From Bifidobacterium eulemuris (GTDB lineage: Bacteria > Actinomycetota > Actinomycetes > Actinomycetales > Bifidobacteriaceae): a stretch of 64,000 bases of DNA. Under the pieces are notes generated by a model. That model ran no database searches and was not told the origin of the DNA. It saw only the letters and a program-made list of their open reading frames with translations. This document shows, piece after piece, positions 28,942-37,958 of this stretch (position 1 is its first letter; each line of letters begins with the position of its first letter). The translations under genes were made by a program, and so were the position numbers. The stretch is from positions 2,604,001 through 2,668,000 of the forward strand of contig NZ_CP062938.1 of assembly GCF_014898155.1 (NCBI RefSeq), given 5' to 3'.

Positions 28942-30216
28942 CTAGCGCACTTTTTTGATGAACATGATCACGACGGCGCCGGCCATCACGGCGATGATGG
29001 CCACTGGGAACACGAGGAAGTATCCGCCGGTGGCGACCACGATCGAGGAGACCACGATCGGCGCGATGACCTGGCCGAGGGTGTTGGCGAGGTTGAGGAT
29101 TCCGAGATCCTTGCCGGCCTCGTCGGGATTGGGAAGCACATCGACGTTGAGCGCCTGGTCGACGGCCATGTAAATGCCGTAGCCGAGACCCATCACCGCG
29201 GCGTAGACGAGCATGGCGGTGCGGGTCGGCCACAGCCACGGCACGGCGATGCCGACGGCGATGATGGCGGAGGAGACGAACACAGGAATCTTGCGCCTGC
29301 CGATCCTGTCGGAGATGGGACCGGAGATCAGCGAGACGGCGAGCGAGACGATCATGGTGATCACGGCCATGGTGGAGACGGTGGCCGCCGCGGTGGCGTC
29401 GTCCTGGCCGATGTAGCGCATGCAGACATACAGCTGGTAGCCGACGATCATGTTGTATCCGAAAATCAGCATCAGACGGCCGACCAGAGCCTTATAGAAG
29501 TCGGAGGCGCCCTTGGTCGGCGGGCGGAACTGCAGCGCCACCTGCTTGAGGCTGAACTTCTGGGCGGAATCGTTCTTCGCGGGGAGCTCGCGGGGAATAA
29601 GGGCCACGGTGCCGATGCCGCACAGGAACCAGCAGACGGTGCCGATCATGAAACCGGTCGTCGGGGCGTCGATGAACGCGGATCCGATGATGGTGCCCAG
29701 CGATTGGCCGACGATCTGTCCCGCCCCGTAGAAGGCGCTCATGGTGCCGCGGTACTTCTGCGGCACACGGTCGGAGAGGATGGCGACGCAGGGGGCGAGC
29801 ATGCAGTTGAGGCCGACCTGCAGCAGCGACCATGAGGCGACGATGGTGGGCAGGGTGACGGAGATGGACGTCAGGTAGAAGCCGACGCCGGCGATTGGTC
29901 CGCCGACGATGATCCATGGGGTGCGCTTGCCGAACCGGCTGTACGAGGCGTCGGAGAGCGCGCCGAACACCACGTTGGCCACAAGCGCGAAGATGATGCC
30001 GATGGAGTTCATCGTGCCCAGGATGGTCTCGCCCTGACCGATGCCCAGCGTGTTGAACCGCGCGGGCAGCAGCACGGTCGATCCGATGGTGCCGGACATC
30101 ATGAAGACGATGCAGAAGAAGATGAATCCGGCGCCGAAGCGGCCGAGATCGAGTTTGCTGACGGGTTCGCCCGTGTCCGGGGCGAGTTCGTCGTTGGCGA
30201 TGGTTTGCGATTCCAT
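28942..30216 (-). CDS. MFS sugar/glycoside transporter (paralogue 3 of 3)
   Basis: Protein of 424 residues and 12 helices, closely similar to the product at 24045 (shared VDQALNVDVLP, AGKDLGILNLAN, SRFGKRTPWI). AAGGAAGGTG precedes the ATG. It is divergent from a TetR-family gene, with several GTTACT/AGTAAC dyads between, and is probably repressed by that TetR and co-induced with the hydrolase at 31374. Confidence 0.9.
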   Translation of the reverse strand: MESQTIANDELAPDTGEPVSKLDLGRFGAGFIFFCIVFMMSGTIGSTVLLPARFNTLGIGQGETILGTMNSIGIIFALVANVVFGALSDASYSRFGKRTPWIIVGGPIAGVGFYLTSISVTLPTIVASWSLLQVGLNCMLAPCVAILSDRVPQKYRGTMSAFYGAGQIVGQSLGTIIGSAFIDAPTTGFMIGTVCWFLCGIGTVALIPRELPAKNDSAQKFSLKQVALQFRPPTKGASDFYKALVGRLMLIFGYNMIVGYQLYVCMRYIGQDDATAAATVSTMAVITMIVSLAVSLISGPISDRIGRRKIPVFVSSAIIAVGIAVPWLWPTRTAMLVYAAVMGLGYGIYMAVDQALNVDVLPNPDEAGKDLGILNLANTLGQVIAPIVVSSIVVATGGYFLVFPVAIIAVMAGAVVIMFIKKVR

Positions 30217-30275
30217 GTGCACACCTTCCTTGGTGTTTTTCATGCGGATATGACAACAACACTGTTCCGGTAGGT

Positions 30276-30306
30276 AGTTACTAGTTAATAGTTACTATCC
30301 AGTAAC
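30276..30306. promoter_or_regulatory. TetR-type operators in the MFS-tetR divergent region
   Basis: GTTACTATCCAGTAAC (30291-30306) is a perfect dyad with 6-bp arms and a 4-bp centre. A second overlapping GTTACT...AGTTAC arrangement begins at 30277. A related site stands before the hydrolase at 31374. Confidence 0.65.
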
Positions 30307-30464
30307 ATCAGAATCTAACCGGAGGTCGAAACGTTGTCAACATGTGGAGGTTCGGGCGTGTCGTGGTTGATGTGGAGGCGGGTTGTGGGAGATTGGTTAT
30401 TGATTACTGGTTACCGGTTGCTGACCGATACGATGATTCTGCGGATGCGAGGGGAGTGGACGAT

Positions 30465-31184
30465 ATGGCTGAAGATGGTGTGGGGGCGACCGTTGCGGAC
30501 GCGGCGCGTGGGGAGGGCCGCGCTCGCATAGCCGAGATGATCGCCGGACATGGCGCCGCGAAGGGCGCTGGGGGTGCGAAGAGGCGGATGAGCTCGGAGG
30601 AGCGTTTCGAACAGATCGTGGATGTGGCGGTGCGTCTGATCGGACGTAAGGGTTATTACGGGATGTCGCTGCAGGACATCGCCTCGGAGATCGGCATTTC
30701 GCAGACCGCCGTGATCCATCGTGTGAAAAGCAAGCAGGGGCTGCTGATCGCGGTGATCGAACGGTATTACGACCGGACCGACGCGACCGTGAGCTATCTG
30801 TCGCAATTCGACGCCGGCGGCGAGCGGGAGGGCGAGCTGCCGAGGATCCCGCAGGCCTTGCGTGCGGTTGTCGAGCAGAACGCGCGGCAGCCGGAGCTGG
30901 TTCGCGTGTTCGAGATGCTCAACGCCGAGGCCATGTCTCCCGAGCATCCCGCGTACACCTACTTCGCCAAACGACCCCAGTGGATGCGGGACACCTATCG
31001 CGCGTACCGCTGGCAGGTGCCCGATGGCGTGGACGGCGAGTTCGTGTACATGCTGGCGAACGCCGCGATGTATGGCCTGGAGGGGCGTTGGCTGGCCCGT
31101 CCCGACGAAATCGACTTCCTGGCCGAATGGGAGCGCTATTCGGACTATCTGTTCCCGTTGCCGCAGTGGGAGGGATGCCGGTAG
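30465..31184 (+). CDS. TetR-family transcriptional regulator
   Basis: Protein of 239 residues with a TetR helix-turn-helix (IGRKGYYGMSLQDIASEIGISQTAVIHRVKSK, split here as two helices about residues 56-87) and a C-terminal ligand domain. The start chosen is the ATG after GAGGGGAGTGG; an upstream in-frame ATG at 30342 adds a low-complexity tail. It is paralogous to the TetR at 34429: both have GYYG in helix 1, a xHHVGSK/xHRVKSK-like turn and an EHPAxxYF segment. It likely represses the divergent transporter and the downstream hydrolase. Confidence 0.9.
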   Translation: MAEDGVGATVADAARGEGRARIAEMIAGHGAAKGAGGAKRRMSSEERFEQIVDVAVRLIGRKGYYGMSLQDIASEIGISQTAVIHRVKSKQGLLIAVIERYYDRTDATVSYLSQFDAGGEREGELPRIPQALRAVVEQNARQPELVRVFEMLNAEAMSPEHPAYTYFAKRPQWMRDTYRAYRWQVPDGVDGEFVYMLANAAMYGLEGRWLARPDEIDFLAEWERYSDYLFPLPQWEGCR

Positions 31185-31254
31185 GCGGTGTGCTTCGCGT
31201 GTGTGCGCGAAACGCGGGCGCGTCGGGGTTGACGATATGGACGACTGGAGTTAA

Positions 31255-31270
31255 GTTATCTATCAGTAAT
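31255..31270. promoter_or_regulatory. Second site for the TetR-type regulator
   Basis: GTTATCTATCAGTAAT keeps the outer GTTA and CAGTAA of the dyad at 30291-30306 and lies about 105 bp before the hydrolase gene. It suggests one TetR controls transporter and hydrolase together. Confidence 0.45.
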
Positions 31271-31373
31271 CACTAACAAGTCGAATTGGTTCCGGTGTTC
31301 GACCTGTTGGCGGCTACCGATCACACCGATCAGCGCGCACGTCGCCGTGCGCCCGACGAAAGGCATACCAATC

Positions 31374-32963
31374 ATGACTGCAATCGCGCATGTCGAACGC
31401 TACAAGATGTTCGAACTCAATCTCACCGGAACCTCGGCGGGCAACCCCTACGCGGATGTGACCCTTCGGGCGTCGTTCACCAGCCATGCCACCGGAGATT
31501 CCATCGACGTGAACGGTTTCTACCGTGGACAAGGGCGATATTCGATCCGCTTCATGCCGACCGAGGAAGGCGTATGGACGTATGGGACGCGAAGCGACGA
31601 TCCCTCCATGGAAGAGCTGAAAGGCGAGATCGTCGTGGACCCCGCCGGCGAAGGCAACCACGGACGCGTGCTGAGGGCCTGCGACGTGGCCAAAGGCGCG
31701 CTGCGCGAAGCGTACGGCGCGCAATTGCCGTACTGCTTCTCCTATGAGGACGGCACACCCTACCAACCCCATGGCACGACATGTTACGCATGGACGAATC
31801 AGTCCGAGCGCGTGCAGGACCGTACTGTGGCCACGCTCGCCAAAGCGCCGTTCAACAAGATTCGCATGTGTGTGTTCCCCAAATACTACGACTTCAATAC
31901 CGCGGATCCCGAGATGTTCGCCTATGAGGGGTCCATGGTCGAGGGATTCGACCACACGCGTTTCAATGAGCCGTTTTTCGAGAATCTCGACCGCCGCATC
32001 GCGCAGCTCGACGAGCTTGGCATCGAAGCGGATATCATCCTGTTGCATCCTTATGACAAGCCGGAATGGGGCTTCAGCTCGATGGGCGCGCAGGCCGACA
32101 TGTTCTATCTCAGCTATATGGTCCGCCGGTACGCGGCCTACAAGAACGTGTGGTGGTCGTTGGCCAATGAGTATGACATTCTGCTGCCGCAGAAGCCGCT
32201 GGAGGACTGGCGTCGGTACGCCCGCGTGGTGATGGCGAACGATCCCTTCAACCACCTGCGTTCCGTCCACAACTGCGTGAAGGTGTACGACTACAACGAG
32301 GCGTGGTGCACCCACTGCTCGACCCAGCGCGTCGACGTGACCCGAACCACCGAATGCATCGCCGACTGGCGTCGCGAATTCGGCAAGCCGGTCGTGTGCG
32401 ACGAGCCGGGGTATGAGGGCAACATCTATTGGGGATGGGGCAATCTTACCGGCGAGGAGCTGGTCCGCAGGTTCTGGGAAGGGGCGATGCGGCGCGGCTA
32501 TGTGACCCATGGCGAAACGTTCATCGACCAGGGCGAGCAGGTGTGGTGGGCCCATGGCGGCGAATTGCACGGCGAGACGCCGGAGCGCATCGCGTTCATG
32601 CGCGGCGTGTTCGCGGATCTGCCGCTGGACGCGGCCCCTCTGGACGACGACATGCCGCCCGAATTCGTGTGGTCCGCGCCGGCGCCGTCTGAGGGCGGAG
32701 CGCCCTTTACGCCGCATGATGAGAAAGCGGGGCGGTATTGGGACGTGCCGGTGCTGCGCAGCGGCGACGACTACCAGCTTGCGTATTTCGGTTGGTACCG
32801 TCCCGCCTATCGTGAGTTCCTCCTGCCGGAGGGAGGTCGCTACGTCGTGGACGTGATCGACACATGGGACATGACGATCGACACGCTTCCCGGCACCTAT
32901 GAGGGCTCTGTCCGCGTCGATCTGGGCCGCCAGTATATGGCCGTGCGCATCCGCAAGGCCTGA
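31374..32963 (+). CDS. Putative glycoside hydrolase, DUF5060/DUF4038-type (GH140-like)
   Basis: Protein of 529 residues. The N-terminal beta domain resembles DUF5060 (FELNLTGTSAGNPYADVTL...FYRGQGRYSIRFMPTEEGVWTYGTRS). A TIM-barrel-like centre follows, with NKIRMCVFPKYYDFN, WWSLANEYD (possible acid/base Glu) and KPVVCDEPGYEGN (possible nucleophile Glu), and then a C-terminal beta domain (DUF5605-like). This architecture fits clan GH-A-like putative hydrolases, and GH140 apiosidases share the DUF4038 core. There is no signal peptide. It lies before a GPH transporter under a TetR site, so it likely cleaves an imported glycoside. The activity assignment is tentative. Confidence 0.78.
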   Translation: MTAIAHVERYKMFELNLTGTSAGNPYADVTLRASFTSHATGDSIDVNGFYRGQGRYSIRFMPTEEGVWTYGTRSDDPSMEELKGEIVVDPAGEGNHGRVLRACDVAKGALREAYGAQLPYCFSYEDGTPYQPHGTTCYAWTNQSERVQDRTVATLAKAPFNKIRMCVFPKYYDFNTADPEMFAYEGSMVEGFDHTRFNEPFFENLDRRIAQLDELGIEADIILLHPYDKPEWGFSSMGAQADMFYLSYMVRRYAAYKNVWWSLANEYDILLPQKPLEDWRRYARVVMANDPFNHLRSVHNCVKVYDYNEAWCTHCSTQRVDVTRTTECIADWRREFGKPVVCDEPGYEGNIYWGWGNLTGEELVRRFWEGAMRRGYVTHGETFIDQGEQVWWAHGGELHGETPERIAFMRGVFADLPLDAAPLDDDMPPEFVWSAPAPSEGGAPFTPHDEKAGRYWDVPVLRSGDDYQLAYFGWYRPAYREFLLPEGGRYVVDVIDTWDMTIDTLPGTYEGSVRVDLGRQYMAVRIRKA

Positions 32964-32991
32964 TCTCCGTCTCCTTCTTCCTTTTCCCACG

Positions 32992-33018
32992 CGCGGGCCT
33001 CCTTCGGAAGGGCCCGCG
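32992..33018 (+). terminator. Hairpin between hydrolase and GPH transporter
   Basis: Stem CGCGGGCC/GGCCCGCG with an 11-nt loop that can extend by further pairing (CCTT/AAGG). No U-tract, so termination would be partial. Confidence 0.45.
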
Positions 33019-33091
33019 GGTGGATATCGTCTCGTCGCTGACGTTCCTATCCTCTCCGTTCCTTTCCGTTTTTCGCTGCAAAGGTCCCACT

Positions 33092-34438
33092 ATGCCTTCA
33101 TCCGTCAAGCCTGCGGGCAAACTTTCGACATTGACCAAATTCGCGTTCGGTATGGGCGATTTCTGGACGTCCATCGGCAATATCGCCATGGCGACGTATC
33201 TGACCATGTTCTACACGGATGTGGTGCATCTTTCGGCCTCCATGGTCGCCTCGATGCTGCTGGTGGTGCGTCTGGCCGTCGCGTTCTGGGATCTGACCGT
33301 GGGGATCCTCGTCGACCAGACCTCGACCCGCTGGGGCAAGGCCCGTCCGTGGATGCTGTTCGGCGGCATCGCCTACGGCGTGGCGTTCCTTTTCCTGTTC
33401 GTCGACCCCTTCGGCGATTCTCTGGCCGGCGTCGTCTACGCATGGGTGGTGTATTCGGTGGTCAACATCGCCTATTCCACGGTCAACGTGTCGTACGCCT
33501 CGCTGACCTCGCTGCTGACACGGGATTCGGACGAGAAGACGCAGCTGAACATCTTCCGTATGACGCTGGCCAATGTGGCCGCCATGCTGGTATACGTGCT
33601 GGCCATGCCGGTGATCAACCTGTTCGGCGGGGAGTCGCTGGGGTGGAGCGTGTTCTTCGGCGTGATCGCGGTGATGATTCCGTTCGGCTACTGGTTCACG
33701 TTCGCGAACACCAAGGAGCGCGCGGTCCCGGCGGGCGGCGGGGTGGACAGGCGCCCGGTGGGGGACCACTTCCGCGCCCTGGCGCGCAACAAGTACTGGT
33801 GGCTGACGCTGGGGCTGAACTTCTCGTTGTGGATCTACAACGGCATCGCGAACGGCATGGCCGCGTACATCGCCAAATACGTGCTCGGCAATTCGAACCT
33901 GACCTCGGTGATCGGCCTGGCCACGGTGGTCCCGCTGATCGTCGGACTACCGTTCGCCGGTCCGCTGGTCGCCCGCTTCGGCAAACGCAATTCCTCGTTG
34001 GCCGGGCTTGCGCTGGTCGCCGCGGGAAGCCTGCTGGTGTTCGTCGACCCGACGAGCCTGTGGGTGTTCTTCGTCTCGATCATCGTGCGTATGGTCGGCA
34101 TCGTGCCGATGAACGCCGCGCTGAACGCGATGAGCGGCGACGTGGTCGAATACGGGGAATGGAAGACCGGCGTGCGGTCCGACGGCATCGTGTTCAGCTC
34201 GTCGAGTTTTTCGATGAAGGTGGCCATGGGCGTCTCATCGGCCGCGATCGCCTGGATCCTCGGCGTCAGCGGTTATGACGGCACCGCCACCGTGCAGGCG
34301 CGGGCCACCGTCGACGCGATGGTGAACACCTTCGCATGGATTCCATTCGCCATGGTCGCGGTGATGGCCGTGCTGCTGCTGTGCTACGACCTCGACGGAC
34401 GCCTTGCCGGCATCGCCCGCGACCGCGATCAGCGATAG
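33092..34438 (+). CDS. GPH-family (MelB-like) sugar:cation symporter
   Basis: Protein of 448 residues with 12 predicted helices. GPH hallmarks are FGMGDFWTSIGNIAMATYLTMFY at the start, RLAVAFWDLTVGILVDQTSTRWGKARPW (the conserved cation/sugar-site loop) and GDVVEYGEWKTGVRSDG near helix 10. These proteins import melibiose, xylosides or glucuronides with H+ or Na+. AAAGG precedes the ATG. It follows the DUF5060/DUF4038 hydrolase and overlaps the convergent tetR gene by 10 bp. It likely supplies that hydrolase or the GH3 at 35240. Confidence 0.9.
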   Translation: MPSSVKPAGKLSTLTKFAFGMGDFWTSIGNIAMATYLTMFYTDVVHLSASMVASMLLVVRLAVAFWDLTVGILVDQTSTRWGKARPWMLFGGIAYGVAFLFLFVDPFGDSLAGVVYAWVVYSVVNIAYSTVNVSYASLTSLLTRDSDEKTQLNIFRMTLANVAAMLVYVLAMPVINLFGGESLGWSVFFGVIAVMIPFGYWFTFANTKERAVPAGGGVDRRPVGDHFRALARNKYWWLTLGLNFSLWIYNGIANGMAAYIAKYVLGNSNLTSVIGLATVVPLIVGLPFAGPLVARFGKRNSSLAGLALVAAGSLLVFVDPTSLWVFFVSIIVRMVGIVPMNAALNAMSGDVVEYGEWKTGVRSDGIVFSSSSFSMKVAMGVSSAAIAWILGVSGYDGTATVQARATVDAMVNTFAWIPFAMVAVMAVLLLCYDLDGRLAGIARDRDQR

Positions 34439-35022
34439 CCGTCCCACAGGGGCAGCGGGAACAGCACGTCCTCGCATGCGGCCCACATGGACTTCAGATC
34501 CCTGCCGGGGGCGCGCAGCCAGCGCAGCTGCACGCCGTCCATCATGGAGAATCCGGCCTGCAGCAGACGCTCCACATCCACGTTTCCGGGCACATGCCAG
34601 CGGATGTTGAGCGCCATGTCGACGGTGGCGCGCTCGCGATCCTCGAAATAGTCGTGGGCCGGGTGCTCGGGGTCGAGCGCCTCGGCGCTTAGGGTGGAGA
34701 ACATATGCACCAGCCGGGGGCGTTCGGCGTTGACGGCCACGGTGCGGCGCCACAACTCGGCGATCAGCGGACGTTCGTCGCGCACCATGGCGGCGGTGAT
34801 GTCCTCGGTCTCGCGGTCGTACATTTCGGCGAGCACCAGGTTCAGCAGCCCCTCCTTGCTGCCGACGTGGTGGAGCACGCCGGCCTTGGTGAGTCCCACC
34901 TCGGTGGCGATGCGCTGCAGGGACGTGCCGTAATAGCCCAATGTGCCGAACGAGGCGACGGCCGCGTTGAGAATCGCGGCGCGTCGGTCGGTGTCGTTGG
35001 CGGTGCCGCTGTCGGAAGCCAT
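34429..35022 (-). CDS. TetR-family transcriptional regulator
   Basis: Protein of 197 residues with a TetR N-terminal domain (GTLGYYGTSLQRIATEVGLT and AGVLHHVGSKEGLL) and an alpha-helical ligand domain. The ATG is preceded by AAGGAGAACC. It is divergent from the GH3 gene at 35240. Two dyads in the shared promoter region, one perfect, point to autoregulation and control of that GH3. Confidence 0.92.
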   Translation of the reverse strand: MASDSGTANDTDRRAAILNAAVASFGTLGYYGTSLQRIATEVGLTKAGVLHHVGSKEGLLNLVLAEMYDRETEDITAAMVRDERPLIAELWRRTVAVNAERPRLVHMFSTLSAEALDPEHPAHDYFEDRERATVDMALNIRWHVPGNVDVERLLQAGFSMMDGVQLRWLRAPGRDLKSMWAACEDVLFPLPLWDGYR

Positions 35023-35082
35023 GGTTCTCCTTTCGTCGTCTTTGACGACTATCGGCCGCCGTGAAGCGGCGAAGTCCACCTT

Positions 35083-35098
35083 AACCATACGGTCGGTA
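35083..35098. promoter_or_regulatory. TetR operator, imperfect copy
   Basis: Read on the minus strand, TACCGACCGTATGGTT matches the perfect palindrome at 35154-35169 at 12 of 16 positions. It lies 60 bp upstream of the tetR start. Confidence 0.55.
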
Positions 35099-35153
35099 GG
35101 CTGTGATTTCAATGAGCGATGGCGTGTCGGGTGATAATAGTTGATAAACTACC

Positions 35154-35169
35154 TACCAACCGGTTGGTA
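35154..35169. promoter_or_regulatory. TetR operator, perfect palindrome
   Basis: TACCAACCGGTTGGTA is a perfect 16-bp palindrome 70 bp upstream of the GH3 start in the divergent tetR-GH3 promoter region. Confidence 0.75.
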
Positions 35170-35239
35170 ATGTATATCACCGTTGATCGGCACATCAATC
35201 GGCGACAACGAAGCGCGAACATCAAGAAATGAGGAACCC

Positions 35240-37498
35240 ATGAGCGAGAACACCCTTCCCTCCGTCAACGACCTCACCCTGGAAGAGAAGGCGTCCCTCA
35301 CCTCAGGCGGCGACGCCTGGCATCTGCAGGGCGTCGAAGACAAAGGCATCCCGGGCTATATGATCACCGACGGCCCCCACGGCCTGCGCAAATCCCTCGC
35401 CGTCGAAACCGGTTCCACCGACCTGAACGACTCGGTGCCCGCCACCTGCTTCCCGCCCGCCGCCGGACTCGCCAGCTCATGGAATCCCGAACTCATCCAT
35501 CAGGTCGGGCAGGCCATGGCCGAGGAATGCATCCAGGAGAAGGTCGCCGTGATCCTCGGCCCCGGCGTCAACATCAAACGCAACCCGCTCGGCGGACGCT
35601 GCTTCGAATACTGGTCGGAGGATCCGTACCTGGCCGGACACACGGCCGTCGGCATCGTCTCCGGCGTGCAATCCAAGGGCGTGGGCACCTCCCTCAAGCA
35701 TTTCGCGGTCAACAACCAGGAGACCGACCGTCTGCGCATCTCCGCCAACGTCTCCCAGCGTGCCCTGCGCGAGATCTACTTCCCGGCCTTCGAGCACATC
35801 GTCAAAACCGCCCAGCCGTGGACCATCATGTGCGCCTACAACCAGATCAACGGCGTGCACGCCTCGCAGAACCACTGGCTGCTCACCGAGGTGCTGCGCG
35901 ACGAATGGGGATTCGAAGGCATCGTGATGAGCGACTGGGGCGCGGCGCACGACCGCGTCGCCTCGCTCAACGCCGGCCTCAACCTCGAGATGCCGCCGAG
36001 CTTCACTGACGACCAGATCGTCTACGCTGCCCGCGAGGGGCGCATCGACCCCGAACAGCTCGACCGGATGGCCCAGGGCATGGTCGAACTGGCGAACAAG
36101 TCCCGCGCCGCCATGAGCATCGAAGGCTACCGTTTCGATGTGGACGCCCACCATGAGGTCGCCCGTCAGGCGGCCGTCGAATCCATGGTGCTGCTCAAGA
36201 ACGACGATGCCATCCTGCCCCTCGACCCGACGGCGAACATCGCCGTGATCGGCGAATTCGCCCGCACCCCGCGCTATCAGGGCGGCGGCTCCTCGCATAT
36301 CACCCCCACCAAGATGACCAGCTTCCTCGACACGCTCGCCGAGCGGGCCGTCGCGGCGAACTTCGCCCCCGGCTTCACGCTCGACCTGGACGAGCAGGAT
36401 CCCGCGCTGGTGGCCGAAGCCGTCGAAACCGCCAAGGGCGCCGACGTGGCGCTCATGTTCCTGGGATTGCCCGAGGCCGCCGAATCCGAAGGCTTCGACC
36501 GCACCACCCTCGACATCCCCGCCAAGCAGGTCGCGCTGCTCGAAGCCGTCGCCGCCGAGAACCCGAACGTGGTTGTCGTGCTCTCCAACGGCTCCGTCGT
36601 CAGTGTGCATCCCTGGGCGAACAACGCCAAGGGCATCCTCGAATCCTGGCTGCTCGGCCAGGCCGGCGGCGGCGCGCTCGCCGACGTGATCTTCGGCGAG
36701 GCGAGCCCCTCCGGCAAGCTCGCGCAGAGCGTGCCGATGGACATCAACGACGACCCGAGCATGCTCAACTGGCCGGGCGAGGAGGGCCACGTCGACTATG
36801 GCGAGGGCGTGTTCGTCGGCTACCGCTACTACGACACCTACGGCAAGGAGGTCGACTACCCGTTCGGCTTCGGCCTGAGCTATGCGACCTTCGAACTGTC
36901 CGACGCGGCCGTGTCCAAAACCGGTGCCAACACCGCGTCCGTGACCGTGACCGTGACCAACACCTCCGATGTGGACGCCGCCGAAACCGTGCAGGTCTAC
37001 GTCGCGCCGGGCAAGGCCGAGGTCGCCCGTCCCAAGCATGAGCTCAAGGGCTTCAAGAAGGTGTTCCTCAAGGCCGGCGAGTCGGCGACCGTGACCATCG
37101 AGCTCGACGAGCGCGCCTTCGCCTACTGGTCCGAGCGCTTCAACGACTGGCATGTGGAGGCCGGCGAATACACGGTCGAGATCGGCACCTCCAGCCGCGA
37201 CATCGCCGCCAAGGGCGTGGTCACGCTCGACGGAGACGGCAAGGCTCTGCCGTTGAACGAATGGTCCACCTTCGGCGAATGGCGTTCCGACCCGGTTGGC
37301 GCTCCGATCGTCGAGGCGATGCATGCCAAGGGCGAGTCGGGCGAACTGGTAAAACTGCCCGACAGCGACATGATGACCATGTTCCTGGAATCCATGCCGA
37401 TCAACAGCATGACCACCCTGCTCGGCGCCTCGGGCAAGGAGATCACCGCCTTCCTGCTCGACGAATACGCCAAGGTGACGAAGTTGAGCGACCGATAA
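35240..37498 (+). CDS. GH3 beta-glucosidase-type glycoside hydrolase
   Basis: Cytoplasmic GH3 enzyme of 752 residues in the usual order: barrel, sandwich, fibronectin-III-like domain. The nucleophile is Asp232 in VMSDWGAAH. KHFAVNNQE binds substrate, and the Fn3-like domain follows FGFGLSYATFEL. A C-terminal tail (EWRSDPVGAPIVEAM...) beyond Fn3 is common in bifidobacterial GH3 proteins. GAGGAACCC precedes the ATG. Controlled by the divergent TetR. It is distinct in sequence from the GH3 at 10403 and from the membrane GH3. Confidence 0.94.
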   Translation: MSENTLPSVNDLTLEEKASLTSGGDAWHLQGVEDKGIPGYMITDGPHGLRKSLAVETGSTDLNDSVPATCFPPAAGLASSWNPELIHQVGQAMAEECIQEKVAVILGPGVNIKRNPLGGRCFEYWSEDPYLAGHTAVGIVSGVQSKGVGTSLKHFAVNNQETDRLRISANVSQRALREIYFPAFEHIVKTAQPWTIMCAYNQINGVHASQNHWLLTEVLRDEWGFEGIVMSDWGAAHDRVASLNAGLNLEMPPSFTDDQIVYAAREGRIDPEQLDRMAQGMVELANKSRAAMSIEGYRFDVDAHHEVARQAAVESMVLLKNDDAILPLDPTANIAVIGEFARTPRYQGGGSSHITPTKMTSFLDTLAERAVAANFAPGFTLDLDEQDPALVAEAVETAKGADVALMFLGLPEAAESEGFDRTTLDIPAKQVALLEAVAAENPNVVVVLSNGSVVSVHPWANNAKGILESWLLGQAGGGALADVIFGEASPSGKLAQSVPMDINDDPSMLNWPGEEGHVDYGEGVFVGYRYYDTYGKEVDYPFGFGLSYATFELSDAAVSKTGANTASVTVTVTNTSDVDAAETVQVYVAPGKAEVARPKHELKGFKKVFLKAGESATVTIELDERAFAYWSERFNDWHVEAGEYTVEIGTSSRDIAAKGVVTLDGDGKALPLNEWSTFGEWRSDPVGAPIVEAMHAKGESGELVKLPDSDMMTMFLESMPINSMTTLLGASGKEITAFLLDEYAKVTKLSDR

Positions 37499-37501
37499 AC
37501 G

Positions 37502-37526
37502 TCCTCCTCTAGGGCCTAGGGGAGGA
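37502..37526 (+). terminator. Near-palindrome after the GH3 gene
   Basis: Arms TCCTCCTCTAGG and CCTAGGGGAGGA with one G-T pair, directly behind the stop. No U-tract. Possible terminator. Confidence 0.4.
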
Positions 37527-37685
37527 GATACGAAGCCGAGGGAGCCAGTCCGCGATGAACCGGTGCGGGCTGGTTTCCTCGGCTTCGTTGTCGTGGCTGT
37601 CGTTGCCGTCGTGGGAATTCCTATCCGTCATCCTTGGCTGATGGTCGCTTCCTTTTGCCATTCTGGACGGAATGATCCCCTCCTT

Positions 37686-37787
37686 GTCATCCTGAGCGGA
37701 ACGAAGTGGAGTCGAAGGATCTTCGAAACGATGATCTTGTGTCAGGAGATCCCTCGACTTCGGCCTGCGGCCTCCGCTCGGGATGAC
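37686..37787. repeat. Dispersed inverted-repeat element (GTCATCCTGAGCG type)
   Basis: The arms GTCATCCTGAGCGGA and TCCGCTCGGGATGAC face each other about 70 bp apart, with inner segments CGAAGTGGAGTCGAAGGAT and CCCTCGACTTCGGCC. Elements of this GTCATCCTGAGCG kind are scattered in many bacterial genomes as small non-coding mobile or hairpin repeats. A partial second copy of the right arm (GGCCTCTGCTCGGGATGACG) lies at about 37826-37845. Apart from this, 37527-37880 holds no gene. Confidence 0.7.
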
Positions 37788-37887
37788 GGGGTGCTTTCCG
37801 CTTGCGCTTTGAGGATGTTGGGGCCTGTGGCCTCTGCTCGGGATGACGAGGGTGTGTTCGATTGACGCTTTGCGCGACACGCCGATT

Positions 37888-37901
37888 GTTGTAGATGCAA
37901 C
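37888..37901. promoter_or_regulatory. Possible MarR operator
   Basis: GTTGTAGATGCAAC, an imperfect dyad followed by a second GTTGTA half-site, about 60 bp before the marR-type gene. It suggests autoregulation of the exporter operon. Confidence 0.4.
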
Positions 37902-37958
37902 TGTTGTATATGCCACCTATTAAGGTGTATGGAGCACACATCGGAAGGAGGCGCGCGC

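Noticed and set aside
37527..37680. Short frame before the inverted repeat as a gene
   Set aside because: No ribosome site and no recognisable product.
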